DNA of 64,000 nucleotides. Source: Bacillus kwashiorkori (GTDB lineage Bacteria; Bacillota; Bacilli; Bacillales; Caldibacillaceae). The notes below the pieces were generated by a model. The model saw only the letters and a list, made by a program, of their open reading frames with translations, ran no database searches and had not been told where the DNA came from. Below are positions 27,402 through 36,838 of this stretch, in pieces (positions within the stretch are counted from its first letter, which is position 1; each line of letters opens with the position of its first letter). The position numbers were made by a program, and so were the translations under genes. The stretch is taken from the NCBI RefSeq assembly GCF_001375515.1, contig NZ_CTDX01000012.1, forward strand, positions 162,389-226,388, in the 5' to 3' direction.

Positions 27402-29954
27402 ATGGATAATATTAAAGAAGTTAGTATTTTAAACCATACTCACTGGGATCGCGAATGGTATGAAACTTTTGAAGAGTTTCGCTACAAACTTCGCAACGGA
27501 ATTAGTTTTGTAATGGACTTACTGGACGAAGGTAAACTTGATAACTTTTTCCTAGATGGGCAAACGATTGTCCTCGATGATTTTAAAGAAGTGGTGGATG
27601 AAACCGAATACGAGAAGTTACTGAGTTATATAAAGCAGGGGAAAATTGAAGTAGGCCCATGGTATTTATTAGCAGATGAATTTCTCATTTCTGGTGAATC
27701 TGTAATAAAAAACCTTGAAATTGGAATGAAAGAGGCAAAGAAATTAAATGCAGTTTGTAATACCGGATATTTGCCAGACACTTTCGGACATATCAGTCAA
27801 ATGCCTCAAATATTAAAAGGATTTCAAATAGATAATGCACTAATTTTCCGGGGGGCAATCTCAGATCGGTTGGAAAATGAGTGGGAGGGAGCAGACGGTA
27901 CTTCTATCTTTACTATTGTTCTGCCGCTTTTTGAAGGATATTATCAAACTTTCCTTAAACATAGTGATTATGTGGAAAAAACAAAAAATTATTTAGAAGC
28001 AAATGCTCCTTATCTTACTTTCGGAAAAGCGCTAATAATGAATGGAGCAGACCATACTTTTCCAAGTGCCGATTTAGCTGAACGGATACATGAATTAAAA
28101 AAGGCATTTCCATCTATCGAATTTAAGCAACATGTCTTATCAACCTATTTCGATTTATTAAAAAATCAACAACCAGTTAGGAAAATTAAAGGGGAACAAA
28201 GAGATCCATCCAAAATATTTATCCTTCCTGGTGTGTATTCATCCCGGTCCTATTTAAAGAATCAAAATCAACTATGTGAAGACCAAGCACTTGGTGTAAT
28301 GGAAGCTTTGAATGTTTGGAATAATGGAGAGAATAAAGCGGACAAATTCATTGAGTATGTATGGAAACAAATATTACAAAACCAACCTCATGATAGCATA
28401 TGTGGCTGTAGTGTGGATGAAGTTCATGATGAAATGGAGACACGTACACAAAAGATTCTAAGTGCCATTCGTCAATTTTCTAAGGATACGCTAAATGAAT
28501 TATATCCATTTGAATTCTTGAATAAAGAAACAGATAACAACTATCTATATTTAATCAATAATACACCAATAGCAGATATTTATCCGGTGTCAGCGGCCAT
28601 TCGTATCCCAATAGAACTAGATACAGGAAATATAAAGCTATTATACAATCAAGAAGAAGTTCCCTTTGATATAGTAAATAGGGTACAACGAGAAGAATTT
28701 CTCCATAATATATTCGCAGAGCCACATTATGGAGAATATGTTACGTACAATGTGACATTTAATCTAAAATTTGATGGTGTAGAAATCAAAAAAATTCGGA
28801 TAGTAAGGGATAAAGCAGAGGCAAATATAACGACAAATACAATCTGTCCATCCATTGAAAATGAGTTCTATCGAATTAATTGGGATGAAAAAGGCTTAAT
28901 AATTACCGATCTTGAAACAAATATAGTATATAGAAATCAACACCAATTAATCTCTTCATTAGATGCTGGGGATACGTATAATTATTCTCCGCCTAAAAAT
29001 GATTTCATTAGCACAGCAGAATTAGTAAGTGTGAGCAATATAAAAAAAGGTAACACCTTTGAATCAGTGGAACTACACTATGTCTTGAAACAGCCGGCTT
29101 CATTAAACGAAGATCGAACTGGACCTAGTGAACAGTACGTAGAGAATAGAATAAAAACAACCGTTACTCTCCATAACGGGAAAAGATTTATTTACTTTAA
29201 AACGGGGATAGATAATAAAGCCCGCGACCAAAAATTGCGAGTAGGATTTGCAGTACATGAGGCTAACGATAGCTTTGCAGATACCGCCTTTGATGTTTTA
29301 CGGAGGAAGGTTATAAGGGAAAAACAGTACGATGTTCCAAGAAACAAAGAGGCAGTGATGAATCAATACCCAACTTATTCATCCGTATTTGTAAACGAAC
29401 ACCAACTAATTCATCGAGGTCTGCAAGAGTATGAAGTCGATAGCTTTAATAGGCAAGATTATGTATTTTTAACTATGATTAGAAGTGTTGGTTGGCTATC
29501 AAGAAGGGATTTACGGACAAGAGGAAATGGTGCTGGCCCTGGTTTTGAAACTCCAGGTGCCCAATGTCTAGGCAGTTATGAATTTGAGTACGGTTTAACA
29601 TTAGGAAAAAGAAATATGTCGTTGAACAATGCCAAAATGATGAGGCAACCAATATTATACCAACAATCTTATCAAGATAAAGCAGAACGAAAATTGTTTA
29701 AGCAAACATCAACAATAATTACATTTTCTTCTTTTCGTTTAATAGAAAATGATACTTTTGAAATTAGGATGTTTAATCCTAGTGAGGAACAACAAAATAC
29801 AAAAATTAATTTTGGATTTATTCCAGAGAAAATAGTAGAAGTAGATTTCACTGGAAATATCATAACACAATGTAAGGCGGATCAAGAAGTAAGCATTCAT
29901 TTCGGACCAAAACAAATCAAAACCATTCGCGTAGTTAGAAAATCGTCGAATTAA
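27402..29954 (+). CDS. Alpha-mannosidase, glycoside hydrolase family 38
   Basis: An 850-residue retaining glycosidase without a signal peptide, so it acts on imported oligosaccharides. The zinc-binding start NHTHWDREWY has His 14 and Asp 16. The catalytic nucleophile is Asp 126 in YLPDTFGHISQMP. A further metal His lies in NQPHDSICGCSVDEVHDEM (about 327-345). The C-terminal half is the beta-sandwich region of GH38. The length is normal for bacterial GH38. It starts on the base after the preceding stop, so translation is coupled. Specificity (mannose linkages or an N-acetylated relative) cannot be read from sequence. Confidence 0.93.
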   Translation: MDNIKEVSILNHTHWDREWYETFEEFRYKLRNGISFVMDLLDEGKLDNFFLDGQTIVLDDFKEVVDETEYEKLLSYIKQGKIEVGPWYLLADEFLISGESVIKNLEIGMKEAKKLNAVCNTGYLPDTFGHISQMPQILKGFQIDNALIFRGAISDRLENEWEGADGTSIFTIVLPLFEGYYQTFLKHSDYVEKTKNYLEANAPYLTFGKALIMNGADHTFPSADLAERIHELKKAFPSIEFKQHVLSTYFDLLKNQQPVRKIKGEQRDPSKIFILPGVYSSRSYLKNQNQLCEDQALGVMEALNVWNNGENKADKFIEYVWKQILQNQPHDSICGCSVDEVHDEMETRTQKILSAIRQFSKDTLNELYPFEFLNKETDNNYLYLINNTPIADIYPVSAAIRIPIELDTGNIKLLYNQEEVPFDIVNRVQREEFLHNIFAEPHYGEYVTYNVTFNLKFDGVEIKKIRIVRDKAEANITTNTICPSIENEFYRINWDEKGLIITDLETNIVYRNQHQLISSLDAGDTYNYSPPKNDFISTAELVSVSNIKKGNTFESVELHYVLKQPASLNEDRTGPSEQYVENRIKTTVTLHNGKRFIYFKTGIDNKARDQKLRVGFAVHEANDSFADTAFDVLRRKVIREKQYDVPRNKEAVMNQYPTYSSVFVNEHQLIHRGLQEYEVDSFNRQDYVFLTMIRSVGWLSRRDLRTRGNGAGPGFETPGAQCLGSYEFEYGLTLGKRNMSLNNAKMMRQPILYQQSYQDKAERKLFKQTSTIITFSSFRLIENDTFEIRMFNPSEEQQNTKINFGFIPEKIVEVDFTGNIITQCKADQEVSIHFGPKQIKTIRVVRKSSN

Positions 29955-29993
29955 CGATCCGTCTCCATCCTTAGAAAATGAAGGTGATTGACA

Positions 29994-31676
29994 ATGAGAA
30001 AATTTATTGCGTTTGATATTGGCGGAACGTTAATTAAGTATGGAGTTCTTGCCGAGGATGGAACGATAATTGAGAAATTTGAAACTCCAACGGAAGCTCA
30101 ATTAGGTGGCCCTGTAATTGTCGACAAAGTCAAAAAGTTTGGGAGTGAACTGACAAAAAAATATGATATCAGCGGTATTTGTATTAGTACTGCTGGTCAA
30201 GTTGACTCCAAAAGAGGAATAATTCTTTACGCTTCCTCGTTAATCCCAGCATATACAGGAACAAACTTAAAAGAGGAATTAGAAGATTTTTTTGGCTTAC
30301 CAGTAGAAGTGGAGAATGATGTTAACTGTGCGGGACTAGCTGAATCATGGATTGGAACCGGAAAAGATGCAAAGAGCCTTTTCTGTCTAACTGTAGGGAC
30401 AGGAATTGGCGGAAGTTTTATTCTTGATAATAAGCTGCATACTGGTCATAGCTTTAGCGCAGGGGAAATTGGCTATATTCATATCGAAGGGGATCAATTT
30501 CAAGAGTTAGCCTCAACGAGAACGTTAGTGAGAAATGTAGCAAAACGAAAAGGAATATTAGAAGAAATTATAGATGGGAAGCAAATCTTTGAACTTGCTC
30601 AAAATGGTGATGAAATTTGTAAGGAAGAAATAAATAAGCTTCTTTGTTATTTATCGAAAGGAATAGCAACAATAGCCTACATGATGAATCCAGAAATCAT
30701 TATTATCGGTGGCGGAATTACTGCTCAAAAAGATTACATTTATCCAATCATCATGAAACAACTTGAAAAGGATTTAATTCCAGCGATATTAGCGAAAACA
30801 AAAATAAAAATTGCCAAAAACTTAAACAACGCAGGTATGATTGGGGCACTTCGACATTTTTTGTTGCAAGAGTCACTACAACCTTTAAAGAGCATTACTA
30901 CCATCATTGAGTCAAATAGACATAGACTAACAAAACAAGAAAAAGTTATCGCAAAATATATTATTGCCAATCTCGAATCTGTCCCAAATAAAACAATTTC
31001 AGAATTAGCAAAGCAAATTAATGTTTCAGAAGCAACTATTACTAGATTTTGTCAAAAGCTCCAATTTGGTTCATATAATAAACTACGGTTATTAGCAAAA
31101 GAAGCGATTGTTAGTACACGGATATTTGAACATCCAGAGGCAACTAGCTTAGTAGAAGTGAAAGAATCTTATTTAAATGTAATAAAAAAATTTGAAAGTC
31201 TGCATCAACTACCTGAGATTGAAAAATTGAATCAAATAATTGCTACGAAAGATCAAATCTATGTGTATGCGGAAAACCGGATGGCTAATATAGCTAAAGA
31301 AGTGAAGCTAAAGTTATTAAAACTAGGAATTCGTGCAGATGCTTTTACAGAAGCATACGAGATGGAGTTGTCTGCGAATTCCTTCTCAAGTAATTTTGCT
31401 GCTATCGGGATAAGTACCTCTGGTTATGATACAGCAGTAGTCGAGATGATGAAAAGAGTGAAAAATGCTGGTGGAGTAACAATAGGTATCACTAGTCAGA
31501 CGGATTCGCCATTATCGTATGCATCTGATATTCGCTTGTTAATTCCAGCCAAGCAAGAAATAGAAGGTTCAAGTTGTTCAGTGGAGGAATTTGCGACATA
31601 CTACCTGCTTGATATTATTTTAAAAGAACTTCACAATTCCGAAAAGAAGTTAAAAAAAGAAGAGAAGAGTAGCTAA
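29994..31676 (+). CDS. Fusion of ROK sugar kinase and RpiR-family regulator
   Basis: A 560-residue two-part protein. Residues 1-290 are an ROK kinase: phosphate loop FDIGGTLIKYGV, catalytic Asp 109 in VENDVNCAGLAE, and GTGIGGSF. The usual ROK zinc motif (CxCGxxGC) is absent: after GEIGYIHIEG the sequence continues without cysteines. Residues about 298-375 are an RpiR helix-turn-helix (KTISELAKQINVSEATITRFCQKL) and about 400-545 a SIS sugar-phosphate-binding domain. One chain could therefore phosphorylate a sugar and sense the product. With nanE downstream, ManNAc is the likeliest substrate (inference). ATG 29994 follows AAGGTGA; the frame is continuous with no sign of frameshift. Confidence 0.9.
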   Translation: MRKFIAFDIGGTLIKYGVLAEDGTIIEKFETPTEAQLGGPVIVDKVKKFGSELTKKYDISGICISTAGQVDSKRGIILYASSLIPAYTGTNLKEELEDFFGLPVEVENDVNCAGLAESWIGTGKDAKSLFCLTVGTGIGGSFILDNKLHTGHSFSAGEIGYIHIEGDQFQELASTRTLVRNVAKRKGILEEIIDGKQIFELAQNGDEICKEEINKLLCYLSKGIATIAYMMNPEIIIIGGGITAQKDYIYPIIMKQLEKDLIPAILAKTKIKIAKNLNNAGMIGALRHFLLQESLQPLKSITTIIESNRHRLTKQEKVIAKYIIANLESVPNKTISELAKQINVSEATITRFCQKLQFGSYNKLRLLAKEAIVSTRIFEHPEATSLVEVKESYLNVIKKFESLHQLPEIEKLNQIIATKDQIYVYAENRMANIAKEVKLKLLKLGIRADAFTEAYEMELSANSFSSNFAAIGISTSGYDTAVVEMMKRVKNAGGVTIGITSQTDSPLSYASDIRLLIPAKQEIEGSSCSVEEFATYYLLDIILKELHNSEKKLKKEEKSS

Positions 31677-31688
31677 AAAAGAATTTCC

Positions 31689-31758
31689 AAGGTGTAGTAC
31701 TTATCGAAAGGACTCCCTACCCAGTACTACACCTTCTACCATTTATTTTTTTATTGGC
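31689..31758 (+). terminator. Hairpin after the kinase-regulator gene
   Basis: A perfect 13-bp stem, AAGGTGTAGTACT / AGTACTACACCTT, then TTTATTTTTTTATT after a few bases. It is probably a partial terminator or mRNA stabiliser inside the island. Confidence 0.6.
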
Positions 31759-31773
31759 TGGAGCTGATTTTTC

Positions 31774-32724
31774 ATGAATCTATATGATTTTCCGTTAGAC
31801 GAATTATATCAATACAAGCCGAAACTAACGAAACAACCAGATTTCCAAACATTTTGGAACAGTAAAATTAGTGAAAATAGAAAGTATCCTTTAAACTTAC
31901 ATGTTCAAGAATTGACCTATCCTGTTCCAGGAGTACAAGTTTTTGATGTTTACTTTGATGGTTTTCGGAACTCGAGAATCCATGGCATTTATATAAGACC
32001 AAACGATATCCGTCCGAATGTTCCTGCTGCCGTTATTTTTCATGGGTATAATTGGAATACTCTCCAACCTCATTATACATTTAAGTATATAATTCAAGGC
32101 ATCCCAGTCTTGTTAGTGGAAGTAAGAGGACAAAATGTAAAGTCTTCCGATTGTAATCTATATGATAATGGTGGATCAGCTGGTTGGCTGACGAAAGGAA
32201 TTTTGAATCCAGATAATTACTATTATAGTTTAGTATATATGGATTGCTACCGCAGTATTGATGTGGTTAAAGAACTTACGGAAAAAGAGAAAGTATTTGT
32301 CGAAGGAAGCAGTCAAGGAGGGGCACTTTCCATAGCTGCAACAGCTTTACATGATTCTGTTGTATTCTCTCTTTGTGATATTCCTTTTCTATCCAATTTC
32401 AATCGTTCCATAACTTTAGCATCAGATGGACCGTATAGTGAAATCTATCATTACTACAAAGTCCATGACCCTCTTCACAAGACGGAACAAATTGTCAATA
32501 ATACGTTAAGTTATATTGATTGTATCAATTTGGCTAGTCTGATAACTTCACCTGTACTCGTTACAGTTGGGTTAGAAGATCCTGTTTGCCCTCCTTCAAG
32601 TAGTTTTGCTTTATATAATCATCTTCTTGGGGAAAAAGAAATAAATGTATATCCGGAATATGGACATGAAACACATCCAATGAATGAGGAAGTAAAATTA
32701 ACATTTGTTGCTAAGCATTTGTAG
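31774..32724 (+). CDS. Acetyl-xylan-esterase-like alpha/beta hydrolase (CE7 type)
   Basis: A 316-residue protein of the AXE1/cephalosporin-C deacetylase family. The three CE7 signatures are visible: RGQ at about 118-120, GSSQGG with nucleophile Ser 180, and the HE pair at His 298. The acid is probably Asp 269 (GLEDPVCPP). There is no signal peptide, so it should remove O-acetyl groups from imported sugars in the cytoplasm. Within this island it implies an acetylated glycan substrate. The ribosome site (GGAG about nine bases upstream) is moderate. It is transcribed with the DUF4127 and nanE genes. Confidence 0.88.
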   Translation: MNLYDFPLDELYQYKPKLTKQPDFQTFWNSKISENRKYPLNLHVQELTYPVPGVQVFDVYFDGFRNSRIHGIYIRPNDIRPNVPAAVIFHGYNWNTLQPHYTFKYIIQGIPVLLVEVRGQNVKSSDCNLYDNGGSAGWLTKGILNPDNYYYSLVYMDCYRSIDVVKELTEKEKVFVEGSSQGGALSIAATALHDSVVFSLCDIPFLSNFNRSITLASDGPYSEIYHYYKVHDPLHKTEQIVNNTLSYIDCINLASLITSPVLVTVGLEDPVCPPSSSFALYNHLLGEKEINVYPEYGHETHPMNEEVKLTFVAKHL

Positions 32725-32767
32725 AGTCCCCCTCTATAAGTAAAGATTGTGAAAGCGAGGGAAAATA

Positions 32768-34303
32768 ATGAAAATTGTCTATGTGCCAATTGACGAACGG
32801 CCTTGCAATGTTACTTATGTAGAAAAAATAGCAGCATCATCTAATGAAATAGAATTACTAGTACCTTCATTAGATTTACTAGGAAAGAAGCGCAACCCTG
32901 CAAACACAGAGCGTTTATGGAAATGGATAAGTGAGGTTGCACCAAAAGCCGATGCCCTAATTCTTAGTATAGATATGATCGTCTATGGAGGGTTATTGCC
33001 TTCAAGATTACACCACTTACAAGAAGAAACACGAGAATTATGGACTAATAGATTGAGAACTTTACGTTCGAATCAACCACAATTGCCAATATATGCATCT
33101 AATTTAATCATGCGCACTCCAAGATATAGTTCTGGCGATGAAGAACCAGATTACTATGAATATTGGGGTAGAGAATTATTTTTACGTGCATACTTAATGG
33201 ATAAAAAAAATCGTGAAACCCTTTCTGTCGAAGAAGATCAGCAACTTAACGATATTTGTTCCAAGTTGCCTTTAGAATATATAAACGATTATGAAACAAG
33301 AAGAAACTTTAATTTAACAATTAATTTGCGTATGCTTGAACTTGTATCGGAAGGAGTATTGGATTTTCTTTCAATCCCTCAAGATGATAGTGCAGAATAC
33401 GGATATACCGCCATTGATCAAACAGCAGTAATAAAAAAGCGTGATCAACTTCTATTAGGTAGAAAGGTAATGATGTATCCAGGTGCTGATGAAGTCGGTG
33501 CTACTTTGCTTTCGAGAATATACAACCATTTGAAAAATGAACGGCCAAAAATATATCCGATTTGGAGTAGTACAATGGGGCCGCAAATTATTCCTATGTA
33601 TGAGGACAGACCATTTGCTGAAAGTATGAAGGCACATATTTTGGCAGCAGGGTGTCAGTTAACCGATAATAAGGAAGAAGCGGATTTAATACTTGCATAT
33701 AACACTCCTGGTCGAGTGATGCAAGAATCTTGGGATCAGCAAAAAAAAGATGTTACTTATACTAGTTTTCGAAATTTGCTAGTGTTTGTTGATGAAATAA
33801 AGGAAAATATTCAAAAAGGCAAAAAAGTAATTATTGCAGACTCCGCCTATGCAAATGGTGGGGACAGAGATTTAATTACACTACTTGATGAGGAAAAGAT
33901 TCTTGATAAGCTAACTTCTTATAAAGGATGGAATACGAATTGTAATACACTTGGTACGACAATAGCTCAAGGAGTTATAGGGCTAAATGGCTGTGCAGAA
34001 AAAATTAAAGAAAATATTGTCTACCACTTATTAGATGATTATTTTTATCAAGCAGAAGTTCGGATGGAAATGGTGAATGATTTTTTACCAAAATATGATT
34101 TGAATTATTTTGATCTCAAGGATTTTGCTGACAAAGTAAATAAAGAAAGAGATGCACGACTAAGAACGAAATTTAATGCGTTAATTTGTAATAGTTTTAC
34201 CGAATATGAAGTGGAATCTATTCACTCCTTTGCCTCTTGGAACCGGATGTTTGAGTGTGGTCTATCTTTTAATTTAGTAAGAAAAGAGGAATGCAAATGT
34301 TAG
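32768..34303 (+). CDS. DUF4127 family protein
   Basis: A 511-residue cytoplasmic protein of the DUF4127 family. The family start [12 protein letters not shown] is followed by [67 protein letters not shown] and [16 protein letters not shown]. Many conserved Asp, Glu and Asn residues suggest an enzyme. To my knowledge no activity is firmly assigned; a glycosidase or sugar-modifying role fits the neighbourhood. GCGAGGGAAAAT precedes the ATG, and the 3' end overlaps nanE by seven bases, so the two are translationally coupled. Confidence 0.85.
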   Translation: MKIVYVPIDERPCNVTYVEKIAASSNEIELLVPSLDLLGKKRNPANTERLWKWISEVAPKADALILSIDMIVYGGLLPSRLHHLQEETRELWTNRLRTLRSNQPQLPIYASNLIMRTPRYSSGDEEPDYYEYWGRELFLRAYLMDKKNRETLSVEEDQQLNDICSKLPLEYINDYETRRNFNLTINLRMLELVSEGVLDFLSIPQDDSAEYGYTAIDQTAVIKKRDQLLLGRKVMMYPGADEVGATLLSRIYNHLKNERPKIYPIWSSTMGPQIIPMYEDRPFAESMKAHILAAGCQLTDNKEEADLILAYNTPGRVMQESWDQQKKDVTYTSFRNLLVFVDEIKENIQKGKKVIIADSAYANGGDRDLITLLDEEKILDKLTSYKGWNTNCNTLGTTIAQGVIGLNGCAEKIKENIVYHLLDDYFYQAEVRMEMVNDFLPKYDLNYFDLKDFADKVNKERDARLRTKFNALICNSFTEYEVESIHSFASWNRMFECGLSFNLVRKEECKC

Positions 34304-34977
34304 ATCAAATAAAAAAAGGTTTAGTCGTTTCATGCCAAGCATTAGAAGATGAACCATTATATGGATCGGAAATAATGAAAAGAATGGCTGATGCGGCAAA
34401 AAGAGGTGGCGCTGTAGGAATTCGTGCAAACGGAGTAGAGGATATAAAAGCAATTAAAGAATATGTCAAATTACCTATCATTGGCATAGTCAAAAAGGAA
34501 TATGAGGGTTCTGACGTCTATATTACACCAACATTAAATGAAGTGGAGGCATTAGTTAACTTAGGTGTAGACATAATTGCTTTAGATGCTACTAATCGCC
34601 TTCGCCCAAATGGTATTGATCTTGCTGCTTTTTTTAAGGAAATAAAAACGAAGTTCCCTCATCAGAAATGGATGGCCGACTGTGCCACTTTAGAAGAATG
34701 TCGCTTTGCGGAGGAATTAGGATTTGACTGTGTTGGTACAACGATGCATGGATATACAGAGGAAACTCGTGGGAAAAAATTATATGATAATGATTTTGAG
34801 TTTCTCAAACAAGTAATCAAAACCGTTTCAATTCCAGTCATTGCTGAGGGGAACATAGTTACACCTAATATGGCTGCTAAAGCTTTAAAAATCGGGGCAC
34901 ATGCGGTCGTTGTCGGTGGGGCAATCACACGTCCACAGCAAATAACTGAACGCTTTGTAAGTGAAATGAAATTCTAG
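34297..34977 (+). CDS. nanE: Putative N-acetylmannosamine-6-phosphate 2-epimerase
   Basis: NanE converts ManNAc-6-phosphate to GlcNAc-6-phosphate, feeding amino-sugar catabolism. The TIM-barrel protein of 226 residues shows [14 protein letters not shown], the catalytic Lys 66 in [36 protein letters not shown] and Glu 184 in IAEGNI. ATG 34297 overlaps the end of the DUF4127 gene; ATG 34291 is an alternative. There is no sialic acid lyase (nanA) beside it, so ManNAc must come from another source, presumably the glycan handled by this island. Confidence 0.93.
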   Translation: MLDQIKKGLVVSCQALEDEPLYGSEIMKRMADAAKRGGAVGIRANGVEDIKAIKEYVKLPIIGIVKKEYEGSDVYITPTLNEVEALVNLGVDIIALDATNRLRPNGIDLAAFFKEIKTKFPHQKWMADCATLEECRFAEELGFDCVGTTMHGYTEETRGKKLYDNDFEFLKQVIKTVSIPVIAEGNIVTPNMAAKALKIGAHAVVVGGAITRPQQITERFVSEMKF

Positions 34978-35035
34978 CTTTTATGGAAACATCATCGATA
35001 TATTAAAATTAAGCAATTAAGTTAAAACTTATATA

Positions 35036-35077
35036 AGGGGTGTCCTTTAAGTCTTTTTTCGACTTTATGGATGCCCT
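35036..35077 (+). terminator. Branched hairpin after nanE
   Basis: AGGGGTGTCC pairs imperfectly with GGATGCCCT around an inner AAGTC/GACTT stem. The T-tract is weak, so its terminator role is uncertain. Confidence 0.4.
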
Positions 35078-35295
35078 ATTCCTACTTTAAATCATTGATC
35101 TATCAACACCCTGTTATCATAAATATTGGAGATTTCCACTGATTGGACCAGCCTTTGTTATTTTTTTATAGGATGAAAAAAGATTTCGGTTTCATAAAAT
35201 AAATTATTCATCTGGAAAGGGAAATGGTTTCTCTCCAAAAATTCCACACAAAAACAAATAATTTGACAAAATTTCTCCATCTTTGAAACGATTTG

Positions 35296-35304
35296 TGGTA
35301 CAAT
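35296..35304 (+). promoter_or_regulatory. Extended -10 promoter of mbl
   Basis: TGG-TACAAT (TG dinucleotide one base before TACAAT) lies 53 bases before the mbl start. The -35 position is poor. Confidence 0.5.
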
Positions 35305-35357
35305 CTAAAATTAGGAATAAACTGCATTCGGATATGGCTAAGGAGGATAAATAAAGT

Positions 35358-36359
35358 ATGTTTGCCAGAGATATTGGGATTGATTTAGGGACAGCGAATG
35401 TGTTAATTCACGTAAAAGGTAGAGGAATCGTATTAAATGAACCAGCTGTCGTTGCCATTGATAAAACGACAAATCGAGTACTTGCTGTTGGTGAAAATGC
35501 ACGGAAAATGGTTGGCCGTACACCGGGAAACATTGTAGCGATCAGACCTTTAAAAGACGGGGTCATTGCTGATTTTGATGTGACCGAAGCAATGTTAAAA
35601 TACTTTATCAACAAATTAAACGTAAAAGGATTATTTACGAAACCGAGAATTTTAATTTGCTGTCCAACTAATATTACAAGTGTGGAACAAAAAGCAATTC
35701 GTGAAGCTGCGGAAAAAAGTGGCGGGAAAAAAGTCTATTTAGAAGAAGAACCGAAAGTTGCTGCTATCGGTGCCGGAATGGATATTTTCCAACCGAGCGG
35801 GAATATGGTCGTTGATATCGGTGGCGGAACAACAGATATCGCTGTTCTCTCGATGGGCGACATCGTGACATCAGCATCGATAAAAATGGCTGGCGACAAC
35901 TTCGATAGTGAAATTTTGCACTACATTAAACGTCAGTATAAATTATTAATTGGTGAACGAACGGCAGAAGATATTAAAATCAATATTGGTACCGTCTTTC
36001 CAAATGCTCGCAAAGAAGAAATGGACATTCGTGGTCGTGATATGGTTTCAGGATTACCAAGAACAATTACGATTAATTCAGATGAAATTGAAAAAGCTTT
36101 ACGTGAGCCTATTTCTGTCGTTGTCCAAGCGGCAAAAAGTGTGTTAGAAAGAACACCACCAGAACTTTCAGCCGATATTATCGATCGTGGCGTTATTTTA
36201 ACAGGCGGCGGCGCTCTACTCCACGGCATCGACACATTATTAGCCGAAGAATTGAAAGTTCCCGTCCTCATTGCGGAAAACCCAATGGATTGTGTAGCAA
36301 TCGGTACAGGTATCATGCTGGACAACATGGACAAAATTTCCCACAGAAAATTAGGATAA
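35358..36359 (+). CDS. mbl: Actin-like cell-shape protein Mbl
   Basis: Mbl is an MreB-family actin homologue that guides lateral wall elongation at the inner membrane face. The 333-residue protein has phosphate-1 IGIDLGTANVLIHVKGRGIVLNEPAVVAI, RPLKDGVIADFDVTEAML, phosphate-2 MVVDIGGGTTDIAVLSMG, and adenosine-motif GVILTGGGALLHGID. Its place between spoIIID and flhO identifies it as Mbl rather than MreB or MreBH. AAGGAGGAT precedes the ATG. Confidence 0.96.
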   Translation: MFARDIGIDLGTANVLIHVKGRGIVLNEPAVVAIDKTTNRVLAVGENARKMVGRTPGNIVAIRPLKDGVIADFDVTEAMLKYFINKLNVKGLFTKPRILICCPTNITSVEQKAIREAAEKSGGKKVYLEEEPKVAAIGAGMDIFQPSGNMVVDIGGGTTDIAVLSMGDIVTSASIKMAGDNFDSEILHYIKRQYKLLIGERTAEDIKINIGTVFPNARKEEMDIRGRDMVSGLPRTITINSDEIEKALREPISVVVQAAKSVLERTPPELSADIIDRGVILTGGGALLHGIDTLLAEELKVPVLIAENPMDCVAIGTGIMLDNMDKISHRKLG

Positions 36360-36456
36360 TTATATTCGTTTTCAATGGGAAAATTTAGTGTAATGCTTAG
36401 CTATGGGAAAAACGGCAATTACTTAGTTACTAATGGATATAATATATGATATTTTT

Positions 36457-36486
36457 AAAGGCTCACACGGCATGTGGGCTTTTTTG
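36457..36486 (+). terminator. mbl terminator
   Basis: AAAGGCTCACA pairs with TGTGGGCTTT (one bulge, one wobble), followed by TTTTT. Confidence 0.75.
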
Positions 36487-36838
36487 TATTTCGTGTGCCA
36501 GTAAGCAAGTATTTGCTAGATGAGCAAATTTAAAAATCAATCTAAAACTATTTACCCAAATTTTCATACAATCAAACATAATTTACGACAAAATTATTCG
36601 CATTTAGTCGGGGGAGATTACGTGTCAATGACATATGGTTATTCCAAGCAAGCACAAAATCTCTTAGGTAAATATAGGAAACAGTCAGAATGATAGAAAA
36701 AACTATGTCGAATTATGACAAAATCCTTTATAATAAGGGAAGGTATCGTTATAATACAGGAAGTACCTATCATAAAAAAACGAACGATTTTCTAAACTTC
36801 ATAGAAAAAGATATTAATATAAAAGTGAGGTGACCAAG
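36487..36838. other. Intergenic region mbl to flhO
   Basis: No gene. Two TATAAT boxes (36729-36734 and 36750-36755) lack good -35 partners. No sigmaD-type GCCGATAA box is obvious. Confidence 0.45.

Larger units (their letters stand above)
34978..35357. other. Intergenic region nanE to mbl (right edge of island)
   Basis: AT-rich with no gene. It contains the nanE hairpin and the mbl promoter. I see no direct repeat or integrase remnant marking an insertion junction. Confidence 0.5.

Noticed and set aside
32748-32763. cre-like site TGAAAGCGAGGGAA before the DUF4127 gene
   Set aside because: Only the left half matches the consensus, and the sequence overlaps the ribosome-binding region.
35263-35304. 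TTGACA 35263 with TACAAT 35299 as the mbl promoter
   Set aside because: The spacer is 30 bases, too long; the extended -10 reading is more plausible.
19736-35357. Insertion junction repeats, integrase or transposase flanking the glycan island
   Set aside because: I looked for direct repeats, tRNA ends and recombinase remnants at both edges and found none, so no mobile-element boundary is claimed.
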